A DNA stretch of 64,000 nucleotides from Chelonoidis abingdonii (GCF_003597395.2 NC_133770.1:198841030-198905029), one strand, 5' to 3'. Shown: positions 25,591 through 38,587, counted from the first letter of the stretch. The notes: a model not told the origin generated them from the sequence alone. A program made the numbers and translations.

Positions 25591-26368
25591 AGGGGGAAAG
25601 TTGGTTCTACCACCTTTCTATCTTTGGCATTCCCAAAGATGGGCTGGTAGAGGGCAAGGCGCACTGGTCATGGCCTGACCATGTTTAAGCAGGTAAACAT
25701 GGACTGTGCATACAATGATCTTGTAATTAGTGGGCTCGCAAGTCATGGCTAGATGTACACTGCAGCTGACACTTGGGCCCTGAGCTGAGTGCACAGTGTG
25801 CTGAGCCATTTTGCATGTGCCATTGTGAAGCAGAGAATAATTTTTTATCTTTAAAAATAAGATTTTGTGTTCAAAACTAAAGTTTGAGCAAAGATCTCCA
25901 GCTATTTCCATGCACTGGAAATATTGTGGATGCTAATGCAGTTCAGTGTGTAGAAATCTCTTTAAAAATTCTGTGGCGTATGTTAGTGCTGTGGAACTTG
26001 TCAGCTTTCTATCATGGCACACATTCTGTTACATACTGTTTACAATCAGCGAACATATTATCCAGTGGGATTTTATAGAGACACTCCAGTATTGGAGCCT
26101 GATATTCTGTCACTCACTATGCATGTGTCCAAGACACATGGGTTCCTTAATATGAATTTGCATTCACCAGAATGCAATAAACTGTCATCCGCTCACTGAA
26201 AACCTCAAGTGTTCCCAAGCCAGTGCTACAAGTGATTGCATTGGTACTACCTGCAGAAGTTGGAACAGAGCAATGCATAAGAAGGCTTTCATCTGTTTCC
26301 AGGTATTTCAGGCTAAGCATTACAAAATGTATTTCATCTGGTGGGATAAAAACCATAAGGACATAACA
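25591..26368. other. Unassigned intergenic DNA
   Basis: Nothing recognisable. Confidence 0.5.
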
Positions 26369-26560
26369 GGGGGAGGGATAGCTCAGTGGTTTGAGTATTG
26401 GCCTGCTAAACCCAGAGTTGTGAGTTCAATCCTTGAGGGGGTCACTTAAGGATCTGGGGCAAAAAATCAGTGCTTGGTCCTTCTAGTGAAGGCAGGGGGC
26501 TGGACTCAATGACCTTTCAGGGTCCCTTCCATTTCTATGAGATAGGAATACCTCCTATTA
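26369..26560 (+). mobile_element. tRNA-derived SINE of cryptodiran turtle type
   Basis: The head is tRNA-like: the A box region TAGCTCAGTGG (26379-26389), an anticodon-like loop around CCTGCTAAACCC, and the B box GAGTTCAATCC (26422-26432), as used by RNA polymerase III. The tail GCAGGGGGCTGGACTCAATG, then CAGGGTCCCTTCC, closely matches the CR1 3' end at 10740-10790, which is expected for a SINE mobilised by CR1. It is the family described from tortoises and other hidden-necked turtles, and gives the lineage call for the window. It is not a working tRNA gene. Confidence 0.93.
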
Positions 26561-28379
26561 TTAGTAACTTAAAAGGATTTATCAGTTCATTTGCTGAGGA
26601 TATTGTTCACATTCCACTCAGACAAAAACTTACCCAGTTACAATGCAATAATATTCAGAAAACATTTGTTATACAAAACAGATTAAATACAATCAGCATT
26701 GATTTTCCTTTGTCATTGGGTTTGGTTTTTCTAACCCAGTCTCACTTAATTATAGAAGCTGTCAAGCAAAACTACCTAGCAGATGCCGGTTGAGAGTGGC
26801 TTCAAGAAACTTTTAAATGAAGGGGGATTTTTTTGTTTGGGTGTGCGGAGTGAGAACCAGTTGAAGTTCATAGGCTCTGTGGGTGTTCAGCACTTTTGAA
26901 AATCAGAGGTATCATACGTATTGGGTGCTTAGACCCAAAAGGTAATTTTCAAAGCCAAATATGGGTGATAACCAGCCCTGAAAATTTGCTCCAAGTGCTG
27001 GATGCCCAGAGCAATACTGGGACAAAAATGAGTGCTCAGGTGGCAATATTTTCGATCCGTCACTACTCCTATAAAGCCATATTCCCCATTTAAGATAGCT
27101 CCAAACACTGCATTAGTTGTGTCAGCTATGCCATTCCTAAGTACAAACTTCTTAGGAAACTGCCATTCCTTCATCAGCTCCAGATATAAGAGAAGAGCCC
27201 CTTAGCCAGGAAGGCTGGTAGTGGGGTGGTAACACAGCACTGACCTGTAACAGTAGGTGTAGGCAGCCCATCTCCATTAAACTTAAATCACTGGGTCATG
27301 ATACTATTGAGGAAGGGAAAATGAAGATATCTTAGAGGTGGATCCTCTTGCTTGGAGCGGAGGAGTTAAGAATAGATGCTGGCAGTCAGTTTTTGTATCA
27401 GTCTATAGGACCCTGCAAGATGAGAGAGTTCCAGAGCATCTACACAGGAATGAAACAGCCCCACAGCCTGAACCCTGTGAGCCCTTGTCGGCTGGCATGG
27501 GCCAGTGGTGGGTTTTTCCCTGCTGTGTAGACATACCCTTTGTGGCTGGAGGATCAGGAATGAGTGGGATCTGTGGCATGTGAAAGTTTGATGGTCGATT
27601 GGCAGTGGAGATGGCAAGCACAATGGAATGGTCTCCCCTCTCTCAGCACAATTCTGCATGTGCTTCAAAAATGTCCTTGATTTGACCAGATCCTCAAAGC
27701 AAGGTGCCTAATCACTTTGAAGCCCTGAGCCATTGAGTCAAGCTTACCTCTTGCCAACAGGGAATCCCTATAAGTCTGGGTAAGCCACTGGAATGAGGCA
27801 GGAACTGATCAAAACTCAGAAGTTTTGGCTCACATGAAACAAATATTTTGAAAATCAAAATTAGGTTGAAGTGGAATGGAAAGAGATTTCCCAACTTTCC
27901 TCTGAATCAGAATTTCTGGAAAAAAATGATTTTGATTAAAAAATAATTTTGAGATTCTAAATTCTTGTTTCAACATTTTTGTCTCCCTGCCCCCTCCCCT
28001 GATTTTATATTATTTTTATATTATTTCATGATGCCAGTCATAGAGTGAGATCTACGATTTCTACCGACATGTCATAATATGACCAAGTATAATAATTGAA
28101 ATAGTGAATTCTTTTGAGTTGCACTTAGTCCTCATTAACTCTAGAGATTTGCTGTGATTACAGGCATTGGTGACAAAACACGGGTACAGCTGCATTGGTG
28201 CAAACTTGAGATAGGCAATGCCACTATAAACTGAGATATACACTGCTCAATAGAGTTGGGTGAATTGTTGATTTTTTTTTATTTGATTGACCAGCAAACC
28301 CATGCTTCCATCCCCCTACAAAATCAGAAAAAGTATTCACTTCAGAAAATATTTGGAATTTTTTGGCAAATTGGTGAAG
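26561..28379. other. Unassigned intergenic DNA
   Basis: No gene supported. TGTGTAGACATACCC near 27525 resembles one end of a GTCTACAC-type MITE, but no partner end was found. Confidence 0.5.
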
Positions 28380-28800
28380 TGTATATTCCCCTGTAACCCT
28401 TTGCCCAGATGTCAGGATATTTGCCTAGCATGTTGAAGACCCAGGTCTGAATCAAGCAAAGACTTGAATTCAGATCTCTCCTCTCTTACGTGCATATTCT
28501 AAATGCCAGGCTACCAGCTGTTGTAGGTTCAGTTACTCTCAATCACTTCTGTTGAAGCCAAAGAGTATTTAAGTATTTATAGAATGTGAAAGAGAGTGAG
28601 AGCATCTGTCTGGCCTTTGATTAAGGCACTCACCTGAAAACTGAAATTTGAATTTCCATCCCCTGCCTCCCAGGTGAGTGCCTTAATCACCAGGCTATAA
28701 ATCACTCTCATTCTTTCTCTTTGGCCTAATTAATATTACTGTACCTATGCAAAGTGGAACAGCTTCAGCAGGAGAGATTAAGAACAAAATGTACACCAGA
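28380..28800. repeat. Unnamed dispersed repeat with inverted arms
   Basis: The words TGATTAAGGCACTCACCTG (about 28619) and CAGGTGAGTGCCTTAATCAC (about 28672) are near-perfect inverted copies about 35 bp apart. A tRNA-related or palindromic repeat seems likely, but I cannot name the family. Confidence 0.4.
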
Positions 28801-28882
28801 GTGGGGAGTTGAGGTCCAGTCCCTGCACTGGGGTGGAGATTCAACCATGCGGCCCTCTCACTTAATCACTTGACGAAAGGTT

Positions 28883-28884
<2 letters not shown>

Positions 28885-28928
<44 letters not shown>
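28885..28928. repeat. (GT)n microsatellite
   Basis: About 22 uninterrupted GT units read directly; probably polymorphic. Confidence 0.97.
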
Positions 28929-28930
<2 letters not shown>

Positions 28931-31395
28931 ACATTACCAAAACACAGCACTGCACATGCAACTACTTCTGAGAAGAGGATGAGAGAACAAATAACATGAC
29001 AGATATGCAGTCACATTGCTTAATGCATTACTAGAAGGTGCGCAGACACTACTGTGAGGTGCATGGTACATTAAAACCTATACAGAACAGAATAGATAGT
29101 CAATGGTCCCTACACCAAGATACAGCCCAGATACTGATTCTGCACAGTTTCATTTGTTACCTCCTATGATATTTATTCTGTGCATTCTCTCATTTGAAAT
29201 TTGTTTTGTAACCAGTTCTTAATCATCTACTGCTTTTTATCTTATTTGAAATGTCTCTCATATGTATAAACTGGAAATCCAGATTAATGGTATTGGAACA
29301 TCAATGTCACCAGAGTAATTTTTTATATTAAATTAATATTGTGTGATTTGTCCGTTAGTTTAACTCTTTTCTAGCATATAACTGGTGAAGTGGTTATTGT
29401 CTAATTACTTTTGCACATACAGGCCACTGCAATTTTAACTCAAAGAACCTCAGAAAATGTAAGCATTCAATTCAAATCTACCTATCTTCAGTAACAAACG
29501 TTTGAGGATATTGATGAAGAATTTCTCCTGTCATGTACTGATCCCAGAAATGGTTTGAAACCTGATAAAATGTGCCCCACAAATCTGTTGTACAACTAGT
29601 CATGTTAAATGCATTTGTCTTGCTCTGTTATGGGCAAGAAACAAACAAACAAAACGTTATGCCACCTTAGTGATATAAACTGTAACAACTTGCATCATTT
29701 CATCCATCTACAATTCCAAGCTATATATTTTCATATCAAGAGTGAATATTACAAGGTAGCAATACCAGTTCTTTATGAGGATGTATTTACTGAATGCTTT
29801 CAAAGTGCCTAATTATATTGCTGTATTTGTATTTGTTGTGGCCTTGTTCATTGACCTCTCTAGATCCTTGAGAGACAGTAATTGTTTTTCTGAAAGTGTA
29901 AAGTTTGTTATTAACATTGATTTTTTTGAAATCAGCCTAAAATAACAGATTGAGATAGATCATCTACACTTTGCAGTTCATGAAGGCAATGGTCTTTCAG
30001 TATGATCCTTCAGGGATAATGCTCTAATTCAAATTAATTATTGCATGACAAGTGTTTATAATCCTATTCTGTTAATTTTCTTAACCTCTGCCACACCATC
30101 TAGTTCTCAAGCACAACAATGTGTCTGTGAAATCCTGCCAACAGAACTGTTCCAGGTGGCTGACAGCTTGGTACATTTTTACTGTTTCCACTTGGAAAAA
30201 ATATTGGACTATTCTGACTGGGAGAAGTTTTCTATTTATTGTGCTACATGAACAAACCTGACTGGATTTGGTCTGGCCTGACTGAATTTAAAGGAGTGTC
30301 ACAAATTGAGGATCTAGATTTCTGGGGAACCTTGTGACATGGGAATTGGAATCTTACAATACTTGCTTAGTAGAAAGAAGTGGGGTTGCCAGACTAAGGT
30401 CTTCCAATAACTCCACATTATTTTACTAGTCATGCTAGATAGTCCTCAAGCAAGCAGTTGTTAAATCCTTGCTCAATGAGCAATCTCTTGAATCTAGTGA
30501 TCTCACTAATTGTTGCTATGTCCTTAACCTGTAAACTGAAGAAAAAAAAAACTGTAAGCAACAGCAAAGCAAATTAATGGCTTTTATTCAAGCAAATATA
30601 TGGTATGTGAACCTGTATCTATTCCAGTGATCAGTATGCAAACTACATACAGCTCAGTCTTGTTTTCATCAGATCCAGATGGTATGAGGTTTTTGTTTTC
30701 CCACTGCTTTGCAGGACCTTGAACTTGGACGAGATAGAGGTGGTGAGATCTTAATCCAGGCAAGAATGAGGTGATGCTGGTATGTTAAGGGAAGAGTCTT
30801 AAAAAATGTTCCCACCCTTCATTTGTGCAGCAGGTTTACAGTTTGGGGTAGCTTTGGTATTCTCATATACTACAGGAAGCTAAAATGGCATAAGTGACCA
30901 AGAATGCCTTTTTTCTTTGCATATGATAAGACATATGGCCATGTCTCTCTGATCTGGGCCTCAAAATAGTTATTCATGCTTATGTGGCCCATGGATTGAA
31001 TTATGTGGTATACTCTGTGATGCTGGGTTTCAGCTGGTGCAGCATAAATCTGTGTGCCTGCTTGCATGATTTAGCCTCAGGGAGCACATTACAACAATTT
31101 GTCACCATCTGCACTAGCATGTGTGTATGTGAGAGGGCAGATATTTTGCTTCTGGGAGCAAGATAACTTTGTAGCCTTCATATTCGCGCGTGCACACACA
31201 CACTCTCTCTCTCTCTCTCACACACACACATCTATGTGAGAGAGAAATCTACAAAAGGTATCTTGAGCCAAAACCACTCCTGATTTATCCCAAAATAATC
31301 CCAAATGACAACAGGTGCAAACTTTAATTAAAATAATGCCACACCCTTTTTTACTGTGTGTAATAACACAATATAAAATATACATAAAAGTAATA
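28929..31395. other. Unassigned intergenic DNA
   Basis: No gene supported. A compound CA/CT/CA microsatellite lies at 31190-31230. Confidence 0.5.
31190..31230. repeat. Compound (CA)(CT)(CA) microsatellite
   Basis: Direct reading: CACACACACA, then a CT run, then CACACACACA. Confidence 0.95.
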
Positions 31396-32270
31396 CAGTA
31401 ATTCCTCACTTAAAGTCGTCCCGGTTAATATTGTTTCATTGTTACCCTGCTGATCAATTAGGGAACAGGCTTGTTTAAAATTGTGCAATGCTCCCTTCTA
31501 ACTTTGTTTGGCAGCTGCCTGCTTTGTCTACTGCTTGGAGGAAGAGCAGCCCATTGCAGCTAGCTGGCGGGGGCTTGGAACCAGAGTGGACTGGTAGCCC
31601 CCTATCAGCTCTTCGGGGCCCCTAAATTCCCTGTGCAGCAGCTGCCTGCAGTTCAGCTGTCCCTCCCACCACTGCCATGTGCTCCTGCTGCCCAAGATTC
31701 CTGCTTGTTGTGCAGGTGGAAGGGAAGAAAGGGGGGGCTAATGTCAGGGTGTACCCTTCCCCCCTGCTCCTGCACCCCACTTACCCCATCTTCCATAGGG
31801 CAGGGGGGACACACCAGGACTCAAGAGGGAGGGAGCTTGCAGCAGTTGCCTCTCAGCCAGCTGATCTAATTAACAACACAGTGTACTTAAGGGAAACGCA
31901 CATATCTCCCTCCGTTCCTGCTGCCTTTTGTAGAGAGAGAGTTAACCATTGAGGGCTCAGCCAATGGCTAATTCATCATTTAGCAGTAAGGGAAATATCC
32001 TACCCTCTGACTCCTCCACCTCAACCAAGCTTCACAATCATCATCACTGTGTACCAGTATTAAATTGTTTATTTAAAACTTATACTGTGTGTGTGTGTGT
32101 GTGTGTGTGTATATAAAATATAGTCATTTGTCTGGTGAAACAAATTTCCCTGGAACCTTACTCCCTCATTTACATTAATTCTTATGAGGAAATTGAATTC
32201 GCTTAACATCATTTCGCTTAAAGTTGCATTTTTCAGGAACATAACTGCAACATTAAGTAAGGAGTTACTG
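31396..32270. mobile_element. Mariner/Tigger-like non-autonomous DNA transposon
   Basis: The left end CAGTAATTCCTCACTTAA and the right end, on the other strand, CAGTAACTCCTTACTTAA are inverted repeats. The dinucleotide TA flanks both sides (31394-31395 and 32271-32272), which is the target duplication of the mariner/Tc1/Tigger superfamily. Subterminal GCTTAACATCATTTCGCTTA is typical of Tigger-like ends. The 875-bp interior has no transposase and contains a (GT)n run (32085-32112). Confidence 0.85.
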
Positions 32271-32578
32271 TACCGTGTTTCTTTGTCAGATACTATTTGC
32301 TTCATAGTATTTTCTTTTAAAGGAAAAACACTACAGTATAATTAAATATTCCATTGAGAGGAAAATTCATCTCTTCATCTATTGAACAAGGTACATTTTG
32401 ACAGCTTCTCAAGAGAACACCATTTGAAAAATCAGAACACCGGGGACGTCTGGGTGCTGGCTAGCCGGTAAGTGGCTAATAACATAAAGTCTGATTTACA
32501 GGGAATGACATGTCAAAATATTCTGATTTGAGGCTTTAAGGTAGCCCTCATCTGCACAGCTATATCTAATTCAAATTA

Positions 32579-32764
32579 ATAGCAAAGAGTCCTGTGGCAC
32601 CTTATAGACTTACAGACGTTTTGGAGCATGAGCACATGCATCCGACAAAGTGGGTATTCATCCACAAAAGCTCATGCTCCAAAATGTCTGTTAGTCTGTA
32701 AGGTGTCACAGGATTCTTTGCTGCTTTTACAGATCCAGACTAACACAGCTACCCCTCTGATACT
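32579..32764. mobile_element. Penelope-like terminal palindrome
   Basis: Arms of about 50 bp (AAAGAGTCCTGTGGCACCTT...GGAGCATGAG and its inverse GCTCATGCTCC...) flank a 36-bp loop, followed by the tail CCAGACTAACACAGCTACCC. The 12-bp direct repeat TAATTCAAATTA flanks the unit exactly (32567-32578 and 32765-32776). I recognise the sequence as the terminal repeat of Penelope-like retroelements common in turtles. The reverse transcriptase/GIY-YIG body is missing. Confidence 0.8.
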
Positions 32765-32776
32765 TAATTCAAATTA

Positions 32777-35289
32777 CTATTCACCAAAAAATACCCTAAA
32801 TATTTGAAGCTGGAATGAAGAAAGTGTACTAATCTTGGCCCTATTGAAATCATTCATAAAATTCCCATTGACTTTGACAGTGCCTGAATTTCACCCTGAA
32901 GAGTTACAATGACTGGCATTAGGTTATTTCCCATTAATAGTTCCAAGTAAAATTGATAACATGATTTCTAGCTCCAGTATTGAGTGACTTTCTTTTTGCA
33001 ATAGGGATGGTGAGTGTCCACTGTGAAATAATGAGCATCAACAATTGAAAATGAAATGAGCAGTAAAGTACAGGTGACGGTCAATGATGAGTGGGTATAA
33101 CCAAAGATATTGTAAGAGAGATGGTGTCTCTAGTTTTTAAGCCAAAAAAGGGGATGAAGAAAGCTTTTACATTTAAATTTTTCCAGGGAATGATAGTCAA
33201 GTGAAAAGACAGAAATTAGGCTGCCATTATAGATTATATTTTATTTTTCTATGTAGTACTGAGTAGAGATTCTGTCTATCTTCTAGTATAGAAAATCAGT
33301 ACAAATATAGTATCTCCTTCTTCTTGAGCCAATTATGTCTATCAATTTGGGTCAAGCTTCACAATGGTATGCAGTTCTAAAGCTTCAAGTAATATCTTTC
33401 TGCCAGTTCACACCATTTATGAATTTGTGTCACTTTGATATGAAAAAAAAACTGACAATTGAAACATTTTGAAAATCCATATATCTTGTCATGTAAATGT
33501 GTGAAGGATTGATATTTTAATTACTAATTAATACATATTTTAATGCCCAAGCTGTGCAATCTGATCTGTGTGGTTGGACCTTACACCTAGCTGGAGTCCC
33601 ATAAAAGTGAATTGAACTCTCTGTGGATGAAATGGTTCACTCACATATATCAATTACCAGGATCAGAGCCTAAATTCAGATTATGGAAGCATACGTTGGG
33701 AAGTAGTTGTACCCTCTGGCTCTTTATTGCTATTTTCCCTTCAGTGTTCCTTTCAGAAGCCGGTGATGGCAATGGAGGGGATGAATGAATTTCAATGACT
33801 CTGGTTAGCCAAATACTGGGAAATAAGACTCAGAATGTCTCTATTCTTCATTTTTCAAATTCAAACAGACCATAATGGGAAAAAAAGAGCTTTCAGTTAG
33901 AGCTGCCTCCATTTTAAGTACTTGGGGCTATGGCAAAGGCGGCTGGATTTAAAACAAGCTCTAATGAAGAGAATGGGTTTAGGACCTAATGCAGAGCCAA
34001 TTGGTAATCTTTCCCTTGACTTCAGTGTGGTTTGTATCAGGCATTTACTTCCTAAAAATAATAGACTGCCTACAAGTTCACCACAAACAAATGGCATCCT
34101 TTCCCCAGATATTACAAAATGTTGAAGATTAAATAGCTCAAACTTTCCACGTTGGATATAGCTAAATATTTAATTCATTGCTTAGGAGAAAATGTATGAT
34201 CTTGACAATGAGGCTAGAACTGAAAATCTGAGAATGCTGAATCCAGACGCTGGATTTTTTTCTTGTACCATAGCTTTATACATGGGAAAAAGAAATGATG
34301 ATGAATTTCTCTATCACTTCCTGGAGATTTCTGGGGAGAAAATCTACTGAGCCTAAAATTTCTATGAGTTTCCTTGGGATTCAGAAGCATGAAGTATATT
34401 TGGGATGCTACTATTGCAAGAGAGCACTGGTCTCAAACACAGGTCCCCAGGCAGTCCTCACATTGCATCCATAACCTGACAGCTCACTGATATCTGCAAG
34501 GAGCATGGGCTGGTGGACTCTAGTTCACCATAGCCCTTCCCACGAAACTCCAAACTGGAGGAGATGGCCGGCTCTTCCGATGGGCTCAGACTCACTATTT
34601 AACCAGAAAGAGGCACAGGAAGTTGCTGAGCAACTACATAAATCTGTATCTGGCTGTTGCATTGGACCCTGCCTTCTCACCTGATTCCTGAGTCCTGCCT
34701 TCCTGTCCTGTTTTTGGTTCCTCCTTTGTTCCAGATCCCTGCTTGTATGCCCCACCCCTTGTTATCAAGGGAAATTAAATTGAATGAAATGCTGTGTTTT
34801 GGACTCAGGAATAGTATCTCTACCTACGAACTCAATGTTAAGGTACAAACCAAAAAGGGATTATTGGGAAGAGACAAGACAAATTTAACAGTATGACAGG
34901 AAAATAGTAAAACATCTCGTAGGTTTGTTCTCACAGGCCATGAAGCCAAGGACCCACTATAAACCCTTAACAAACTGTGAGCTTATTGACAGAACTTTAC
35001 TTGTAGGTAGATGATTTCTGGTGCACTGATGGAGATGAACAGACAGCTGGATGTGTCTCAGATCTGCCACAGCTACCAGTCAAATGCTGACCTTCAACTG
35101 TGCTCTGGTGGGACACAGGAGCAACATGGATCTGGATATAGGAGATGGTCTTTTAGGTAAGTAACGGGGATAGATCTTGACTCACAGCTCATGTGCAAAT
35201 AAATGGGACATGGGCTGCCTCTCATAAAGAAATAAACCTTACATAAACCCTGCATGGACAATAAATAAACCTTACACCCTGGCTATTGA
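32777..35289. other. Unassigned intergenic DNA (inside copy 1)
   Basis: No gene or named repeat recognised. Its only notable property is the second copy about 6.5 kb downstream. Confidence 0.5.
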
Positions 35290-36170
35290 CTCTGGCTCTG
35301 ATTATCAAATATTTGTTCCTCATGCAGTTACTTACAAACTGTAACTGAGTCACCCCTTAACCTTCTCTATATTAAGCTAAACAAACTGAGCCTATCAACT
35401 GTACTCTATAAGGCATGTTTATGAATCCTTTAATCATTCTCATGGCTCGTCTGTGAATCCTCTTCAATTTATAAACATCCTTCTTGAATTGTGAACACTA
35501 GAACTGGATATAGTATGCCAGCAGTAGTTGCACGCAGTGCCAAATATAGAGGAAAAATAACCTTTATACTCCTACTTGAGATTCTCCTGTTTATGCTCCC
35601 AAGGATGAATCAATTCTTTTGGACATAGCATTGCACTAGGAATTCATGTTCAACTGATTATCCTCCATGACACCCAAATCTTTTTCAGAGTCACTGCATC
35701 CCAGGATTGAGCCTCTACACTGTGTAAGTATGGCCTATATATTTTGTTCCTAGATATACACATATCCACTGAGCTATATTAAAATGGATATTATTTTCTA
35801 GTGCCCACCTACCAAATGATCCGGATTGCTCTGTGTCAGTGACCTGTCCTCTTCATTGTTTATCACTCCCCCTATTCTTGTTTCTATGTGCAAACTGTAT
35901 TGGTTATGATTTCCTCCCGGTCATTAATAAAAATATTAAATAGCATAGAGCCAAAAACTGAGCTCTGCAGGACCCTGGATCACTTGATGATTACCTGTTC
36001 TGTTCATTCCCTCTGGGGCACCTGGCATTGACCACTGTCGGAAAACAGGATATTGGGCTAGATGGACCTTTGGTCTGACCCAGTATGACAGTTTTTATTT
36101 TCTTATGACTCCACTAGAAAACCATCCTCTTGATTCATGATTCCTCATTTACAATTACATAGAAGGTCTT
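35290..36170 (-). mobile_element. CR1/L3-type LINE fragment, minus strand
   Basis: The words CATCCTTCTTGAATTGTG, GTCACTGCATCCCAGGAT, AAGTATGGCCTATATATTTT and CTCTGTGTCAGTGACCTGTC are the reverse complement of the CR1/L3 reverse-transcriptase C-terminal region. It continues after an inserted CR1 scrap with ACTCCACTAG...TTTACAATTACAT. Many frame breaks, so it is inactive. Confidence 0.75.
35966..36106 (+). mobile_element. 5'-truncated CR1 3' end nested in the L3 fragment
   Basis: CTCTGGGGCACCTGGCATTG, GGGCTAGATGGACCTTTGG and CTGACCCAGTATGACAG match the 3' end of the CR1 at 53555-53693. It runs opposite to the surrounding L3 sequence, whose text resumes directly after it. Confidence 0.75.
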
Positions 36171-38554
36171 CTCATGCTACAGTGATGGGTGGCAATATAA
36201 AATCCTTAGATTTTTCTATCATAAAGGGAAATAGTCCTTTGCATTTGCTAACTCTAAAAATGGGATTCAGCTAGGTCACAGCGGAGATGAGGTGTTCATT
36301 TTATTTACTAATAGTATGAATCACCACTGTATCTGTAGGATCATTGTAAACTCCACACAAGCGTCAAGTTTTCTGTGGTGCAAAAAATGCAGGATTACAG
36401 CTCGTCAAAATTTTAACAAAAATGATGTGGAAATTCATATATTTTTGACCAGTTTGGAATAGAGAATACAGTGGATGTTCTTAAATCCGCAGTTTACACT
36501 GCAGGGGTAGGTAGATGGGTCTTGCTGGAGTAGGAGACCAAATATGAATGGTACCTCATTATCCAGAATTCTTCTTGAGGAAAGGCCATGGTAATTCTCT
36601 TTCCTGTATTCTCCCATGACAGGATGCAGTATGTTCTCCCTTTCGTAGCAGCCCATCTAACACCTCCCTTTCCTGGCATTTTTGGGAAAATTTATGGCAA
36701 TGTTGTATCTCCACAGAGCACAATGGAGAAGTAAAGGATCCTTGTGCTTTCTGTGCCACTTGAGCTATTTAAACAGAGCTAGCCGCAATCTGACCCATAA
36801 ATTCACTGATATTTTAAAGCGAGAAATAGCTGGCTAAACTGCAAGGTTATTATTAAACTTCCTTTTTGTCTTATTTTAGTTACCCACATAATCTCTTGTT
36901 AAGAGATATGGGCTAATAATTTAATGTTATTTTTAAAACATATACAGCTGGTGAATGGAAATAGTTAAATATTACTAAGCAATGTATGATTGTATCGTAG
37001 TTTAGATGGATTTAAAACATTGAGACTTAAGTATTAAAAATTTTAAAACATTCTGCACACAAGCCTTAAAATTAGTTTTAAGTAGAAGCTAAGAGACTAA
37101 GAGACGGTATCTCATAACGTATATATCTTTCCATATTTGAAATAGCATTGACTAACAGGCTTAACACAGTAATGGATGCTGGCTGTGGACAGTATATTTG
37201 TTCTATATTTCAGGTTGGGTAAAACATTTATATGTTGAAAAGTCAATGTGAAGTGTACATCTTCAAAGTAAACCTAGCCAAAACATGTCACAGGGAACTT
37301 AATAGCTTTAAAGGTTTGTCATCTGCTTCATTAAGATGTAAATATTCACGGGGATCAGAAATACACAGAGAAGTGATTCAACGTCATCTATGAAGAAAGG
37401 GAACAAATAGAAACTGAAACCAAGTTAATCATTTATTCAGCTATGACATCCAGCTGGTGTTGAACCACGCTTAGCCAATGGGCAAACAGATTACTCAAAT
37501 GCCTTTATATTGCAATACAGTTACTTAGACTATAAAACCATTAATGAACGAGTAGAGATGTCTTACATAAAGACCAGAAAATTCCACAATTCTCTTTGTG
37601 TATTAGAGGAATTGCAGAATTATGCAATGTCAGGCAAAGATATTACACCCTACCAAACAGAATAACTTCAAAACAGGGTGCTCCAACTGAATGCAGGTTG
37701 AATTTGGTTATCAGTTGCTTTAACTTGTCAAAATTCCAGAGTTGAGATATTCCGAGAGGTTGACGTGTGGAGATGTATAGACTGTGAAAACTGGAAGTAA
37801 GACTCATGACAATTATAATCACTTGAAAATACAAAAGAAATGCCTTATATCTTCAATGGATTATGGGAAAAGTCAGATATAAAGTGCAGCTTGTACTCTG
37901 GACCACATTAGCTTATTTAGTCCATATTGATTTAGTCCATAATAGGGGTCACGGATCAACATTCACATCTTACTCCCCATCAGTTCCCGTCCTGGCTTGG
38001 GGAAGCCAATGATCCAACCAGAAGACCAAATTTGGTGACGAATACTTGTCACTTGCCCCATGAGGCACATTGCACGTATGCTAAGAAGAAGTCCATAACC
38101 ACTTTTCCAAAGGAGTCAGTGGGTCTTTCATCCAAACTGAATAAAAAATTGTCTGATGCTTTCAGCAAATGACTTCTCTCAAGTTGGAAACACCTGGGCC
38201 GGATACGAGACTGAGAACTGGATCTTTTGTCCAGACAGAGAGGTCACCACCTACTGATAACTACAAACAGTCATCGTGATTAAACATTTTAATAATTTTT
38301 TTCTCTCAGTCCCTATGGGCAGACTACAGTTAACCAGAATAAATCAGTAATACAACCTCAAACTGCATTTAAGTTTTTACTGTAACCAACCGAAGTGAAC
38401 TCTGAAATTGAGCTGAAGAATTTTATGCAGCAAAAGTAGATGTGAATCCAAGAAGGCACATTTATATATTGTAGGTGCAAATTCTGATACTTTCCTGACT
38501 TCAGCATTTAAATTCTATTCCAACATTGCACCTTTTTGTTGTTGTTTTAGGAAT

Positions 38555-38556
<2 letters not shown>
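36171..38556. other. Unassigned intergenic DNA (inside copy 1)
   Basis: AT-rich, no recognisable gene or repeat. Confidence 0.5.

Positions 38557-38587
<31 letters not shown>

Larger units (their letters stand above)
32247..38556. repeat. Direct duplication, copy 1 (cleaner copy)
   Basis: From GCAACATTAAGTAAGGAG to AGGAATGC before a poly-T tract, this 6.3-kb block recurs in the same order and orientation at 38736-45159. Landmarks in both copies include the Penelope palindrome, the CR1/L3 fragment, and unique words such as GCATACGTTGGGA and TAGGTAAGTAACGGGG. Where the two copies differ inside known repeats, copy 1 usually matches the family form. Confidence 0.93.

Noticed and set aside
26369..26440. 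Functional tRNA gene
   Set aside because: Only the promoter boxes and a degenerate tRNA shape remain and a CR1-like tail follows, so it is a SINE head.
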